Source: Actinomycetota bacterium
Lineage (GTDB): Bacteria > Actinomycetota > Actinomycetes > Acidothermales > Acidothermaceae
NCBI GenBank assembly: GCA_003134755.1
Contig: PLCK01000121.1
Coordinates: forward strand, 19,453 to 25,541
Direction of reading: 5' to 3'
DNA length: 6,089 nt
Shown piece by piece: positions 1 through 5,256 of this stretch. Both the position numbers and the translations under genes were made by a program. The notes under the pieces were generated by a model. It was not told the DNA's origin. It saw nothing but the letters and a program-made list of their open reading frames with translations, and made no database searches. How positions within the stretch are numbered: the first letter of the stretch is position 1; the number at the start of each line of letters is the position of its first letter.

Positions 1-546
1 GTCGACTCGATCCAGCTCGTCTCGCGTCTGCCGCTCGACCGCGTGCGCACGGTCGCGGTCACGCCCGAGAGCGCGACCTCGGTCGTGCTGACGAAGGTGC
101 TGCTGCCCGACGCGGAGCACGTGCCGCTCGGCGAGGCAGCCGACGCGACGCTGCTGATCGGCGACGCGGCGCTCAAGAGCGCGTTCGAGGACCCGACTCC
201 ACACCACGATCTCGGCCGCCTCTGGCTCGAGCGGACGGGCCTGCCGATGGTGTTCGCGGTCTGGGCGGCCCGCAACGAGTTCGCGACGAACCATCCCGGA
301 CTGGTCAAGGAGGTGCACGACGCCTTCGTGCAGTCGCGCGCGATCTCGCTGGCCCGGGTCGACGAGGTTGCCGAGTCGGCTGCACGCTGGGAGGACTTCG
401 ACACTGATGCCCTCGTCCGCTACTTCCTAACGCTCGACTTCTCGCTCGGTGAGCGCCAGCTGGCCGGTTTGGCGGAGTTCGCTCGCCGGGTCGCTCCGCG
501 GATCGGGCTAGCCCGCTTGGGTGAGCCCGCGTTCGCCGATGTCTGA
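1..546 (+). CDS. mqnA: Chorismate dehydratase MqnA, C-terminal part (5' end outside window)
   Basis: MqnA removes water from chorismate to give 3-[(1-carboxyvinyl)oxy]benzoate, the first committed step of the cytoplasmic futalosine pathway to menaquinone. The frame is open from base 1 and ends at TGA 544-546, giving 181 codons. The family is usually about 270-290 residues, so roughly the first 100 are missing. The visible frame opens VDSIQLVSRLPLDRV and has three blocks typical of this periplasmic-binding-protein-like fold: TPESATSVVLTKVLL, the ATLLIGDAAL strand, and DLGRLWLERTGLPMVFAVWA. The end, YFLTLDFSLGERQLAGLAEF, matches the usual C-terminal helix. The GTG at 43 lies inside the conserved region and is not the start. 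A short hairpin follows the stop, and mqnC lies one gene downstream. Recognition is by motif memory and agrees with the mqn context. Confidence 0.93.
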   Translation, partial: VDSIQLVSRLPLDRVRTVAVTPESATSVVLTKVLLPDAEHVPLGEAADATLLIGDAALKSAFEDPTPHHDLGRLWLERTGLPMVFAVWAARNEFATNHPGLVKEVHDAFVQSRAISLARVDEVAESAARWEDFDTDALVRYFLTLDFSLGERQLAGLAEFARRVAPRIGLARLGEPAFADV

Positions 547-558
547 CCCGTTCGTGAT

Positions 559-574
559 CGGAGAGCCTTCTCCG
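559..574 (+). terminator. Short hairpin after mqnA, possible weak terminator
   Basis: Twelve bases past the mqnA stop there is a perfect 6-bp inverted repeat, CGGAGA-GCCT-TCTCCG, with a 4-base loop. An outer GAT/ATC pair could extend it across one bulged T. No T-run follows, so it is not a canonical intrinsic terminator. It could be a U-less terminator of the kind proposed in GC-rich actinobacteria, a processing site, or chance. Confidence 0.4.
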
Positions 575-643
575 TATCGTCCTTACTGACCAACCTGTGG
601 CTAAGTGCCGCACCAGCCCGCGAAGCCTGCAACCATCACCGCC

Positions 644-1045
644 ATGGTCGGGATCGCGGGCGAGCAGCCTGCTGACCTCTATCGCGTGATCGTGGCCGAC
701 GACGCCGCGGGCATGCGCGAACTGATGCGCACCCTGCTCTCGCTCGAGCCCGACTTCGAGGTCGTGGGCCAGGCCGGCGACGGGGTCGAGGCAGTCGCCC
801 TGGTCACCGAACTGCGGCCCGACCTGCTGGTCATCGACGTGTCGATGCCGATCATGGACGGTCTCGAGGCCATCGAGGCCATCAGGGTGGTGTCTCCCGA
901 GACGCGGGTCGTGGTCTTGTCCGGTGAGCGGCGCCCGCTGCCGGCCGGCGCCGACGCGCACATCGACAAGGGCACCGACAACGAGGTCGTCGTTGCCACG
1001 CTGCGGTCCCTGTGCCAGGCGGGCCGGTCGGCTGTCACCGGCTGA
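644..1045 (+). CDS. Stand-alone response-regulator receiver domain (CheY-like)
   Basis: This is a single receiver domain with no DNA-binding or enzymatic output, so it probably acts by protein contact or in a phosphorelay. Counting from ATG 644 (133 aa), the acidic pair is D19-D20 (VIVADD), the phospho-acceptor is D65 in VIDVSMPIMDG, the switch Ser is S93 (VVVLSG), and the conserved Lys is K109 (HIDKG). All key residues are present. The stretch from the switch Ser to the Lys is only 16 residues, against about 22 in NarL-type receivers, so helix alpha4 is shortened. The start is uncertain. GTG 605 would add 13 residues; I prefer ATG 644 because an AACCAT hexamer ends 7 bases upstream, as at other starts here. 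Neither has a clear Shine-Dalgarno. It lies between mqnA and mqnC, 25 bases before the latter. No histidine kinase is in the window, and its target is unknown. Confidence 0.85.
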   Translation: MVGIAGEQPADLYRVIVADDAAGMRELMRTLLSLEPDFEVVGQAGDGVEAVALVTELRPDLLVIDVSMPIMDGLEAIEAIRVVSPETRVVVLSGERRPLPAGADAHIDKGTDNEVVVATLRSLCQAGRSAVTG

Positions 1046-1057
1046 CGCTCTCGCAGC

Positions 1058-1063
1058 TAGGCT
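1058..1063 (+). promoter_or_regulatory. -10-like box TAGGCT for leaderless mqnC
   Basis: TAGGCT matches the actinobacterial TANNNT -10 consensus and ends exactly 7 bases before GTG 1071, the spacing expected if transcription starts at the start codon. I see no convincing -35 element and no Shine-Dalgarno. The box lies in the 25-base gap after the receiver gene, so mqnC may also receive read-through. Confidence 0.55.
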
Positions 1064-1070
1064 GACCGGC

Positions 1071-2261
1071 GTGGGCCCATTGCGCGCAGTTCTCGATCGG
1101 ACCGCCGACGGCGGCCGCATCTCGGCGTCTGAGGCACTCGAGCTCTATACCGATGCGCCCCTGCACGCACTCGGCCGCGCGGCCGACGCGGCCCGTCGCC
1201 GCAGGTTCGCCGACACCGCGACTATCGCGACCTACCTGATCGACCGCAACATCAACTACACCAACGTGTGCGTCACCGCGTGCAAGTTCTGCGCGTTCTA
1301 CCGGGCGCCGAAGCACGCCGAGGGATGGACACACTCGCTCGACGAGATCCTGCGCCGGTGCGGCGAAGCCGTCGAACTCGGTGCCACCCAGATCATGTTG
1401 CAGGGCGGGCACAATCCCGACCTCGGGATCGAGTGGTACGAGCAGACGTTCTCCGCCGTGCGGGCCGCGTACCCATCGCTGGCGTTGCATTCGCTCGGCG
1501 GCTCGGAGGTCGTGCATATCGCGCGGACGTCCGGGCTGACGTTTGCCGAGGTCATCGCCCGGCTGCACGCTGCCGGGCTCGATTCGTTTGCCGGCGCGGG
1601 AGCCGAGATCCTCACCGAGCGGCCCCGCCACGCGATCGCGCCGCTGAAGGAGACCGGGGCCGTCTGGCTCGAGGTCATGGAGACCGCGCACGGACTCGGC
1701 GTCCAGTCGACGGCGACGTTCATGATGGGCACCGGCGAGACGAACGCCGAACGGATCGAACACCTGCGGCTCATTCGTGACGTGCAGGATCGCACCGGCG
1801 GCTTCCGGTCGTTCATCCCCTGGACCTACCAGCCCGAGAACAACCACCTGCGCGGGCGCACGCTCGCCACCCCGCTCGAATACCTACGGTTGTTGGCGGT
1901 GGCCCGGCTGTTCTTCGACAACATCGCGCACCTTCAGGTGTCGCAGCTCACGCTTGGCAAGGAGGTCGGTCAGCTCGGGCTGCATTACGGCGCCGACGAC
2001 CTCGGCTCGGTGATGCTCGAGGAGAACGTCGTCTCCTCCGCCGGCGCGCGCCACCAGTGGAACCTGCAGGAACTCATTCACCTGATCCGGTCGGCAGACC
2101 GGGTGCCCGCGCAGCGCGACACGTTGTACAACCACCTGCGCGTGCATTGGACCCCGGCCGACGATCCCAAGCTCGATCCGCGCGTCGCCTCACACTTCGC
2201 CTCGACCGCGCCCGGTGCGCAGCGACCGAAGCTCCCCGACCTGCCGCTGGTCGCCAGCTGA
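1071..2261 (+). CDS. mqnC: Cyclic dehypoxanthinyl futalosine synthase MqnC (radical SAM)
   Basis: MqnC uses a 4Fe-4S cluster and S-adenosylmethionine to cyclise dehypoxanthine futalosine to its cyclic form in menaquinone synthesis. From GTG 1071 the protein has 396 residues, normal for actinobacterial members. The cluster motif is C67-x3-C71-x2-C74 in CVTACKFCAFY, preceded by the MqnC/MqnE hallmark DRNINYTNVC. Other conserved blocks are IMLQGGHNPDLGIEWY (108-123), MMGTGET (218-224), FIPWTYQPENNHL (248-260), LTLGKEVGQLGLHYGADDLG (293-312) and MLEENVVSSAGA (315-326). These favour MqnC over the paralogue MqnE. The frame stays open back to ATG 924, but that extension overlaps the receiver gene, is Arg/Pro-rich and resembles no family N-terminus. 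GTG 1071 also fits the TAGGCT box. Transcription runs towards the minus-strand nuclease-like gene, with two palindromes between them. Confidence 0.96.
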   Translation: MGPLRAVLDRTADGGRISASEALELYTDAPLHALGRAADAARRRRFADTATIATYLIDRNINYTNVCVTACKFCAFYRAPKHAEGWTHSLDEILRRCGEAVELGATQIMLQGGHNPDLGIEWYEQTFSAVRAAYPSLALHSLGGSEVVHIARTSGLTFAEVIARLHAAGLDSFAGAGAEILTERPRHAIAPLKETGAVWLEVMETAHGLGVQSTATFMMGTGETNAERIEHLRLIRDVQDRTGGFRSFIPWTYQPENNHLRGRTLATPLEYLRLLAVARLFFDNIAHLQVSQLTLGKEVGQLGLHYGADDLGSVMLEENVVSSAGARHQWNLQELIHLIRSADRVPAQRDTLYNHLRVHWTPADDPKLDPRVASHFASTAPGAQRPKLPDLPLVAS

Positions 2262-2278
2262 CGTTTTGTCGCGGCCGC

Positions 2279-2299
2279 CTTCGAATTGTGGTTTCGAAG
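2279..2299. terminator. 7-bp perfect hairpin in the convergent gap
   Basis: CTTCGAA and TTCGAAG form perfect 7-bp arms around a 7-base loop (TTGTGGT), 17 bases after the mqnC stop. It is symmetric, so it could end transcripts from either side of the convergent pair. No T-run follows on either strand, so terminator function is an inference from position and pairing. Confidence 0.45.
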
Positions 2300-2302
2300 T
2301 AG

Positions 2303-2340
2303 TGGTAACTGCGGCGCTCTCTACCGCGCCGTCGTTACCA
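2303..2340. repeat. 38-base palindromic element, copy 1
   Basis: The outer arms TGGTAAC/GTTACCA are 7 bp and perfect. A small internal mismatch follows, then inner arms CGGCGC/GCGCCG around an 8-base loop. Copy 2 at 3377-3414 matches at 30 of 38 positions. The fourth pair of the outer arm is T-A here and G-C in copy 2, a compensatory change. The element overlaps the last codons and stop of the minus-strand DUF559 gene, and may act as the terminator for both that gene and mqnC. Confidence 0.75.
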
Positions 2341-3259
2341 AGAGTCGACCAAATGCGGCATCGGCGGCTCGCAGCTGAGCGATCACGACCTCGGGCTCGA
2401 GTCGCAGTGCGATGCTCGGGAACCGCAGGATCGGGTCGCCGCCGAGCACCAGGTCGTTCTGCCGGCGGGCGTCGTGCCAGTAGTTGAGTGGTCGCAGGTG
2501 TACGCCGCCGTCGACCTCGACACTGAACGTGCCGAAGTCGGCGTCGAGGTAGCGCCGCCGACCTGACGCGTCGAGTCGGAACGCTTGCCTGATCGGCGGT
2601 GGCAGGCCAGCCCGGCGGGCCAGTTTGCTGAGGTCGATTTCGCTGAGGGAGTCGGCGCCGCCTTCGATGTCGGCGAGCACGGCCAACAGGTGACGGCGAT
2701 GACGGACGTCGCCTGCGGCCAGCAGAACCCGGCGCAGGATCGTGGCGCTCGTCAGGCGTTGTTGCACCGTAGCCGCGAGGAGCCCGCACGCGACGCGAGG
2801 GGACGGCGTCCAACTGGCCGCGCTAATGAACGCCCGGCCGCGTCGGATGGTCGGCGGGCTCAGCACGTGGTCGACGTCGAAATCATCGAGGTAGGCGACG
2901 CGGCGCCAGCGCACCCCGTCGATCGTGATCGGCCGAGCGCCGATCGTCGTCACAACATCGATGACGGCGTCGGGAAAGCCGCGCAGGCCGTGACTCTCGG
3001 CTGCAGCCCGGCCGGCGATCACCGCGCGGCCGCTCACGCTGAGGACCGCCGCCCACTGTCGCTCGCGCCCGGTGACCGGACCTGTGTGCAGCACGACCGC
3101 CCTGCCAAGTGGTTGCCAACGACCTGCCGTGATTCGTCGACCTATCGCGTCGGCGTCGAAGCCATGCGCGCGCAATTGCGCGCGGCCCACGAGCTGGCCT
3201 TGCGTGGCGGCGAGAGCGGCGAGTTCGGCAGGGCGCTGGCGTGCGGAAATGATGGCCAT
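2321..3259 (-). CDS. AbiEi-type N-terminal / DUF559 nuclease-like protein
   Basis: The molecular role is unknown. The architecture is common in actinobacteria and often labelled type IV toxin-antitoxin AbiEi-family or DUF559. From ATG 3259 the protein has 312 residues. Residues 10-55 (ELAALAATQGQLVGRAQL, then GRRITAGRWQPLGRAVVLH) look like the winged-helix AbiEi N-terminal domain. A central alpha/beta region covers roughly 70-200. Residues 207-285 carry a Vsr-like PD-(D/E)xK pattern: E207, D239 and D241 (RRRYLDADF), E248 and D250 (FSVEVDG), H254, and D263/R266 (WHDARRQND), ending with strand DPILRFPSIAL. The putative catalytic residues look intact. The frame is open to ATG 3352, but that start lies inside a direct repeat; the 3259 start has GATCCT 7 bases upstream. 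The gene runs against mqnC and away from the deaminase gene, and palindromes bracket it. No AbiEii-like toxin gene is adjacent. Confidence 0.82.
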   Translation of the reverse strand: MAIISARQRPAELAALAATQGQLVGRAQLRAHGFDADAIGRRITAGRWQPLGRAVVLHTGPVTGRERQWAAVLSVSGRAVIAGRAAAESHGLRGFPDAVIDVVTTIGARPITIDGVRWRRVAYLDDFDVDHVLSPPTIRRGRAFISAASWTPSPRVACGLLAATVQQRLTSATILRRVLLAAGDVRHRRHLLAVLADIEGGADSLSEIDLSKLARRAGLPPPIRQAFRLDASGRRRYLDADFGTFSVEVDGGVHLRPLNYWHDARRQNDLVLGGDPILRFPSIALRLEPEVVIAQLRAADAAFGRLLVTTAR

Positions 3260-3266
3260 GGTGATG

Positions 3267-3272
3267 AGGATC
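3267..3272 (-). promoter_or_regulatory. Weak -10-like hexamer before the DUF559 gene
   Basis: Read on the minus strand, GATCCT fits xANNNT and ends 7 bases before ATG 3259, the same geometry as the TAGGCT box before mqnC. It lacks the initial T and has no clear -35, so the support is mainly the shared spacing. It is used here mostly to choose the start codon. Confidence 0.3.
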
Positions 3273-3323
3273 ACTCCCACGCACGGCGAAAATCGCCCGG
3301 TCCCCTCGATCTGTGCAAGCCCC

Positions 3324-3350
3324 GCGCTGAGGCTGTGGGAACCAGGTCGC
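3324..3350 (+). repeat. 27-base direct repeat, copy A
   Basis: This matches 3365-3391 at 25 of 27 positions, with a period of 41 bases. Its last 15 bases (3336-3350) equal the left half of the 38-base palindrome, but the right half does not follow, so it looks like a half-element. It lies in the 205-base divergent region between the DUF559 and deaminase genes. Confidence 0.7.
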
Positions 3351-3364
3351 ATCTTCGGGGGGTT

Positions 3365-3391
3365 GCGCGGAGGTTGTGGGAACCAGGTCGC
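3365..3391 (+). repeat. 27-base direct repeat, copy B
   Basis: This is the second copy of the 27-base repeat, separated from copy A by 14 bases. Here the repeat runs straight into a complete palindromic element: its last 15 bases are the left arm of the 3377-3414 palindrome. Confidence 0.7.
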
Positions 3392-3414
3392 TGTCTACCG
3401 CGCCGTTGTTCCCA
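3377..3414. repeat. 38-base palindromic element, copy 2
   Basis: The outer arms TGGGAAC/GTTCCCA are perfect over 7 bp. The inner stem is weaker than in copy 1, with GG and TC mismatches replacing two pairs. The block CTACCGCGCCGT (3395-3406) is identical to copy 1, and the two copies have the same orientation. It lies 50 bases before the deaminase start and 117 bases upstream of the DUF559 start, so any hairpin would be in the divergent regulatory region rather than at a gene end. Confidence 0.72.
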
Positions 3415-3452
3415 TTCCCTCGGTGGCGACGCGGGGCGGTGTCGGCGGCTGA

Positions 3453-3458
3453 CAGGAT
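3453..3458 (+). promoter_or_regulatory. CAGGAT box before the deaminase gene
   Basis: CAGGAT fits the xANNNT -10 pattern and ends 6 bases before GTG 3465, consistent with a leaderless or nearly leaderless transcript. The same bases contain AGGA 7 bases before the GTG, which would serve as a Shine-Dalgarno. The sequence alone does not decide between the two readings. Confidence 0.45.
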
Positions 3459-3464
3459 GGTGGG

Positions 3465-4448
3465 GTGGACTACCCGAAGATCGAGCTGCACGTGCATCTT
3501 GAGGGCACGGTCAGACCGCACACGCTTCTTGACATGGCGAAGCGCAACGACCTGCCGTTGCCGGTCGACACCGTCGACGACCTTCGGAAGCTCTACGAGT
3601 TCACCGACTTCGCCCACTTCATCGAGGTGTGGATCCTCACGACGAACGTCATGCGCACCGCCGACGACTTCAGGCAGATCGTCGTCGACTACGCGGCCGA
3701 GGCGGCAATGCATGGAGCGGTCTACCTGGAAGCGATCTTCTCGCCCATCGAGCGGACCCTGCGCGGCGTCAGGTGGGATGACGTGTTCGAGGGGTACTGC
3801 GACGGTGCCCAGCAGGCCGAGGAGGAGCACGGTGTCATCGTCAGGTTCACTCCCGACAGCTACCGGGGAGCCGACGTCGAGCGGACCGAAGATCTTGCCC
3901 GGCGGTGTGTCGCGCACCTCGATCGCGGCGTCGTCGGCCTCGGCCTCGGCGGACCCGAGGCCGGCTTCGCGCCGCAGCCCTACGCGAAGGCATTTCAGAT
4001 CGCCAAGGCGGGCGGCCTCGCCTCGGTCCCGCACGCCGGCGAGGCAGCCGGGGCCGACTCGGTTCGCGAGACGCTCGAGGCGCTCGGTGCCGACCGCATC
4101 AGGCATGGCGTCCGGGCCATCGACGACGCCGACTTGATGACCGAGCTTGCCGATCGCCGGATCGTGCTCGACGTGTGCCCGACGTCGAATCTGCGGACCC
4201 GCAGTTACCCCGATCTGCACAACCATCCGTTGCCGAGACTGATCGAGGCCGGCATCCCGTGCACGCTCAACACCGACGACCCGGCGATGTTCAGCACCGA
4301 CCTCGGCCGCGAGCACGAGATTGCCAGGGGCTTGGGCGTCGATCCGAAGGCATTGTTCGATGCCGGGGTCGAGGGTGCGGCGTGCGACGACAAGACGCGA
4401 TCGCGTCTTGAGGCAATCGGCGCCGCGTTCGACTGGCCGACGCCGTGA
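3465..4448 (+). CDS. mqnX: Adenosine-deaminase-family protein, probably aminodeoxyfutalosine deaminase
   Basis: The proposed reaction is hydrolytic deamination of aminodeoxyfutalosine to futalosine. This is one of two ways of processing the MqnE product, the other being direct cleavage by an MTAN-type enzyme. The protein has 327 residues, normal for the superfamily. Zinc ligands are H9 and H11 (IELHVHLEGT), H190 (VPHAGE) and D271 (LNTDDP). Catalytic residues are E193 and H214 (RIRHG), and CPTSNLRT (238-245) is the usual late strand. Every metal and catalytic residue is present. The fold and deaminase activity are clear. The substrate is inferred from the mqn/men neighbours and the HVHLEGT form of the metal motif; plain adenosine deaminase (add) remains possible. 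GTG 3465 places the metal motif at the usual distance from the N-terminus. The gene ends 12 bases before menG, so the two are probably cotranscribed. Confidence 0.78.
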   Translation: MDYPKIELHVHLEGTVRPHTLLDMAKRNDLPLPVDTVDDLRKLYEFTDFAHFIEVWILTTNVMRTADDFRQIVVDYAAEAAMHGAVYLEAIFSPIERTLRGVRWDDVFEGYCDGAQQAEEEHGVIVRFTPDSYRGADVERTEDLARRCVAHLDRGVVGLGLGGPEAGFAPQPYAKAFQIAKAGGLASVPHAGEAAGADSVRETLEALGADRIRHGVRAIDDADLMTELADRRIVLDVCPTSNLRTRSYPDLHNHPLPRLIEAGIPCTLNTDDPAMFSTDLGREHEIARGLGVDPKALFDAGVEGAACDDKTRSRLEAIGAAFDWPTP

Positions 4449-4462
4449 CGCCGTGACGCCGT
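4439..4462 (+). repeat. Triple 8-base tandem repeat at the deaminase/menG junction
   Basis: GACGCCGT occurs three times without interruption and is followed by a partial GAC. The repeat contains the deaminase stop (TGA 4446-4448) and presents GTGA at 4445, 4453 and 4461, one GTG in each reading frame. Only the last is in the menG frame. Confidence 0.85.
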
Positions 4463-5186
4463 GACTCCCACCCGCGCGGACCTGACGAAGGCGCCCGCCG
4501 AGGTTGCCGCCATGTTCGACCAGGTCGCCCCGCGGTACGACCTCGTCAACGACCTGCTCTCGCTCGGCCGCGACCGGAGCTGGCGGAAGGCCGTCGCCCG
4601 CGCAGTCGCCGCGACGACCGGTGAGCGGGTGCTCGACCTCGCCGCCGGGACCGGCACCTCGTCCGCGACGTTCGCAGCTACCGGCGCCGAATGTGTGGCG
4701 TGCGACTTCTCCCTAGGGATGTTGCGCCAGGGTGCCCGGCAACGCGGCGGCGCGTACCGCGGCGGAGTCCGGTTCGTTGCCGGCGACGCCGTCGCCCTGC
4801 CGTTCGCCGACCAGGCCTTCGACGCCGTCACGATGTCGTTCGGGCTGCGCAATGTCCACGACGTCGACGCCGCGCTGCGCGAGCTGCTGAGGGTCACGAA
4901 GCCGGGCGGCCGCTTGGTCGTCTGTGAGTTCAGTGCGCCACCCTGGACGCCGTTTCGGCGGCTATACGACGGATACCTCGGGTTGCTGCCGGCGGTGGTG
5001 AAGCAGGTCAGTTCGAACCCTGACTCGTACGTCTACCTGGCCGAGTCGATCAGGGCCTGGCCGCGGCAGTCCGAGCTTGCCGACTTGATCGGGTCGGCCG
5101 GCTGGCGGCGTCCGGCGTGGCGCAATCTGACTGGGGGCATCGTCGCCCTGCACCGCGGATACAAGGCTGGCAATACGGCGGCATAG
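4461..5186 (+). CDS. menG: Demethylmenaquinone methyltransferase MenG/UbiE
   Basis: MenG transfers a methyl group from S-adenosylmethionine to C2 of demethylmenaquinone, the last ring-modifying step of menaquinone synthesis, at the inner face of the membrane. The protein has 241 residues, close to the mycobacterial homologue. Visible signatures are YDLVNDLLSLGRDRSWR (26-42, UbiE signature 1), the SAM-binding loop VLDLAAGTGTS (57-67), acidic CDFS (81-84), MSFGLRNV (125-132), RVTKPGGRLVVCEFS (144-158, signature 2), SSNPDSYVYLAESIRAWP (184-201) and NLTGGIVALHRGYKAG (222-237). GTG 4461 is preferred because the residues before MFD match the family N-terminus. ATG 4512 has a GAGG 8 bases upstream but would cut off 17 of those residues. 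No Shine-Dalgarno precedes 4461, so translation is probably coupled to the deaminase gene 12 bases upstream. Ubiquinone function is unlikely in this setting. Confidence 0.95.
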   Translation: MTPTRADLTKAPAEVAAMFDQVAPRYDLVNDLLSLGRDRSWRKAVARAVAATTGERVLDLAAGTGTSSATFAATGAECVACDFSLGMLRQGARQRGGAYRGGVRFVAGDAVALPFADQAFDAVTMSFGLRNVHDVDAALRELLRVTKPGGRLVVCEFSAPPWTPFRRLYDGYLGLLPAVVKQVSSNPDSYVYLAESIRAWPRQSELADLIGSAGWRRPAWRNLTGGIVALHRGYKAGNTAA

Positions 5187-5189
5187 ACT
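5184..5189 (+). promoter_or_regulatory. -10-like box TAGACT overlapping the menG stop
   Basis: TAGACT is a good TANNNT -10 match, and its TAG is also the menG stop codon. Transcription would start near 5196, giving menJ a leader of about 60 bases. I see no clear -35. This suggests menJ can be transcribed separately from the deaminase-menG pair. Confidence 0.45.
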
Positions 5190-5204
5190 CGTGCGGTCGC
5201 TCTC

Positions 5205-5218
5205 GTGAACCGGTTCAC
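5205..5218. promoter_or_regulatory. Perfect 14-bp palindrome, possible operator in the menJ leader
   Basis: GTGAACCGGTTCAC is its own reverse complement over all 14 bases and has a central CCGG, the style of site bound by dimeric regulators such as the LacI family. It lies about 9-22 bases after the predicted transcription start, where a bound repressor would block early elongation. No regulator gene is in the window. Confidence 0.5.
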
Positions 5219-5241
5219 AAGGACGGCTTACCGACTTCGGC

Positions 5242-5249
5242 GGAGGTGG
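5242..5249 (+). promoter_or_regulatory. Ribosome-binding site deciding the menJ start
   Basis: GGAGGTGG is the strongest Shine-Dalgarno-like sequence ahead of any start in the window. It ends 7 bases before GTG 5257 (10 bases counted from the GGAGG core). Later in-frame starts (ATG 5284, GTG 5299) have nothing comparable, so it selects GTG 5257. Confidence 0.65.
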
Positions 5250-5256
5250 TGGACCC

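Noticed and set aside
924..1070. Longer mqnC beginning at ATG 924
   Set aside because: It overlaps most of the last third of the receiver gene, encodes an Arg/Pro-rich stretch unlike any MqnC N-terminus, and ignores the TAGGCT-spaced GTG at 1071.
2321..3259. Complete AbiE toxin-antitoxin system
   Set aside because: Only the AbiEi-type N-terminal domain is seen, on a nuclease-like protein. No nucleotidyltransferase toxin gene (AbiEii) is adjacent.
3260..3352. 31-residue N-terminal extension of the DUF559 protein from ATG 3352
   Set aside because: The start codon and first residues come from a direct repeat, and the winged-helix domain begins naturally at ATG 3259. GTG starts slightly upstream of 3259 remain possible.
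3324..3391. CRISPR array
   Set aside because: There are only two imperfect repeats with a 14-base spacer, and no cas genes.
2303..3414. Insertion sequence or composite transposon
   Set aside because: No transposase is present, the bounding repeats are direct copies of a palindrome rather than terminal inverted repeats, and no target-site duplication is visible at the outer edges.
2585..3502. Plus-strand open frame opposite the DUF559 gene
   Set aside because: It has no recognisable motif and runs through the repeats and past the deaminase start. The minus strand gives a coherent two-domain protein.
2883..4316. Long minus-strand open frame opposite the deaminase gene
   Set aside because: It is a shadow of high-GC coding sequence. 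The plus strand has a complete deaminase with every catalytic motif, while this frame shows no recognisable domain.
4512..5186. menG start at ATG 4512 with GAGG upstream
   Set aside because: It would remove a stretch resembling the mycobacterial MenG N-terminus (DLTKAPAEVAAMFD). It could be a secondary start.
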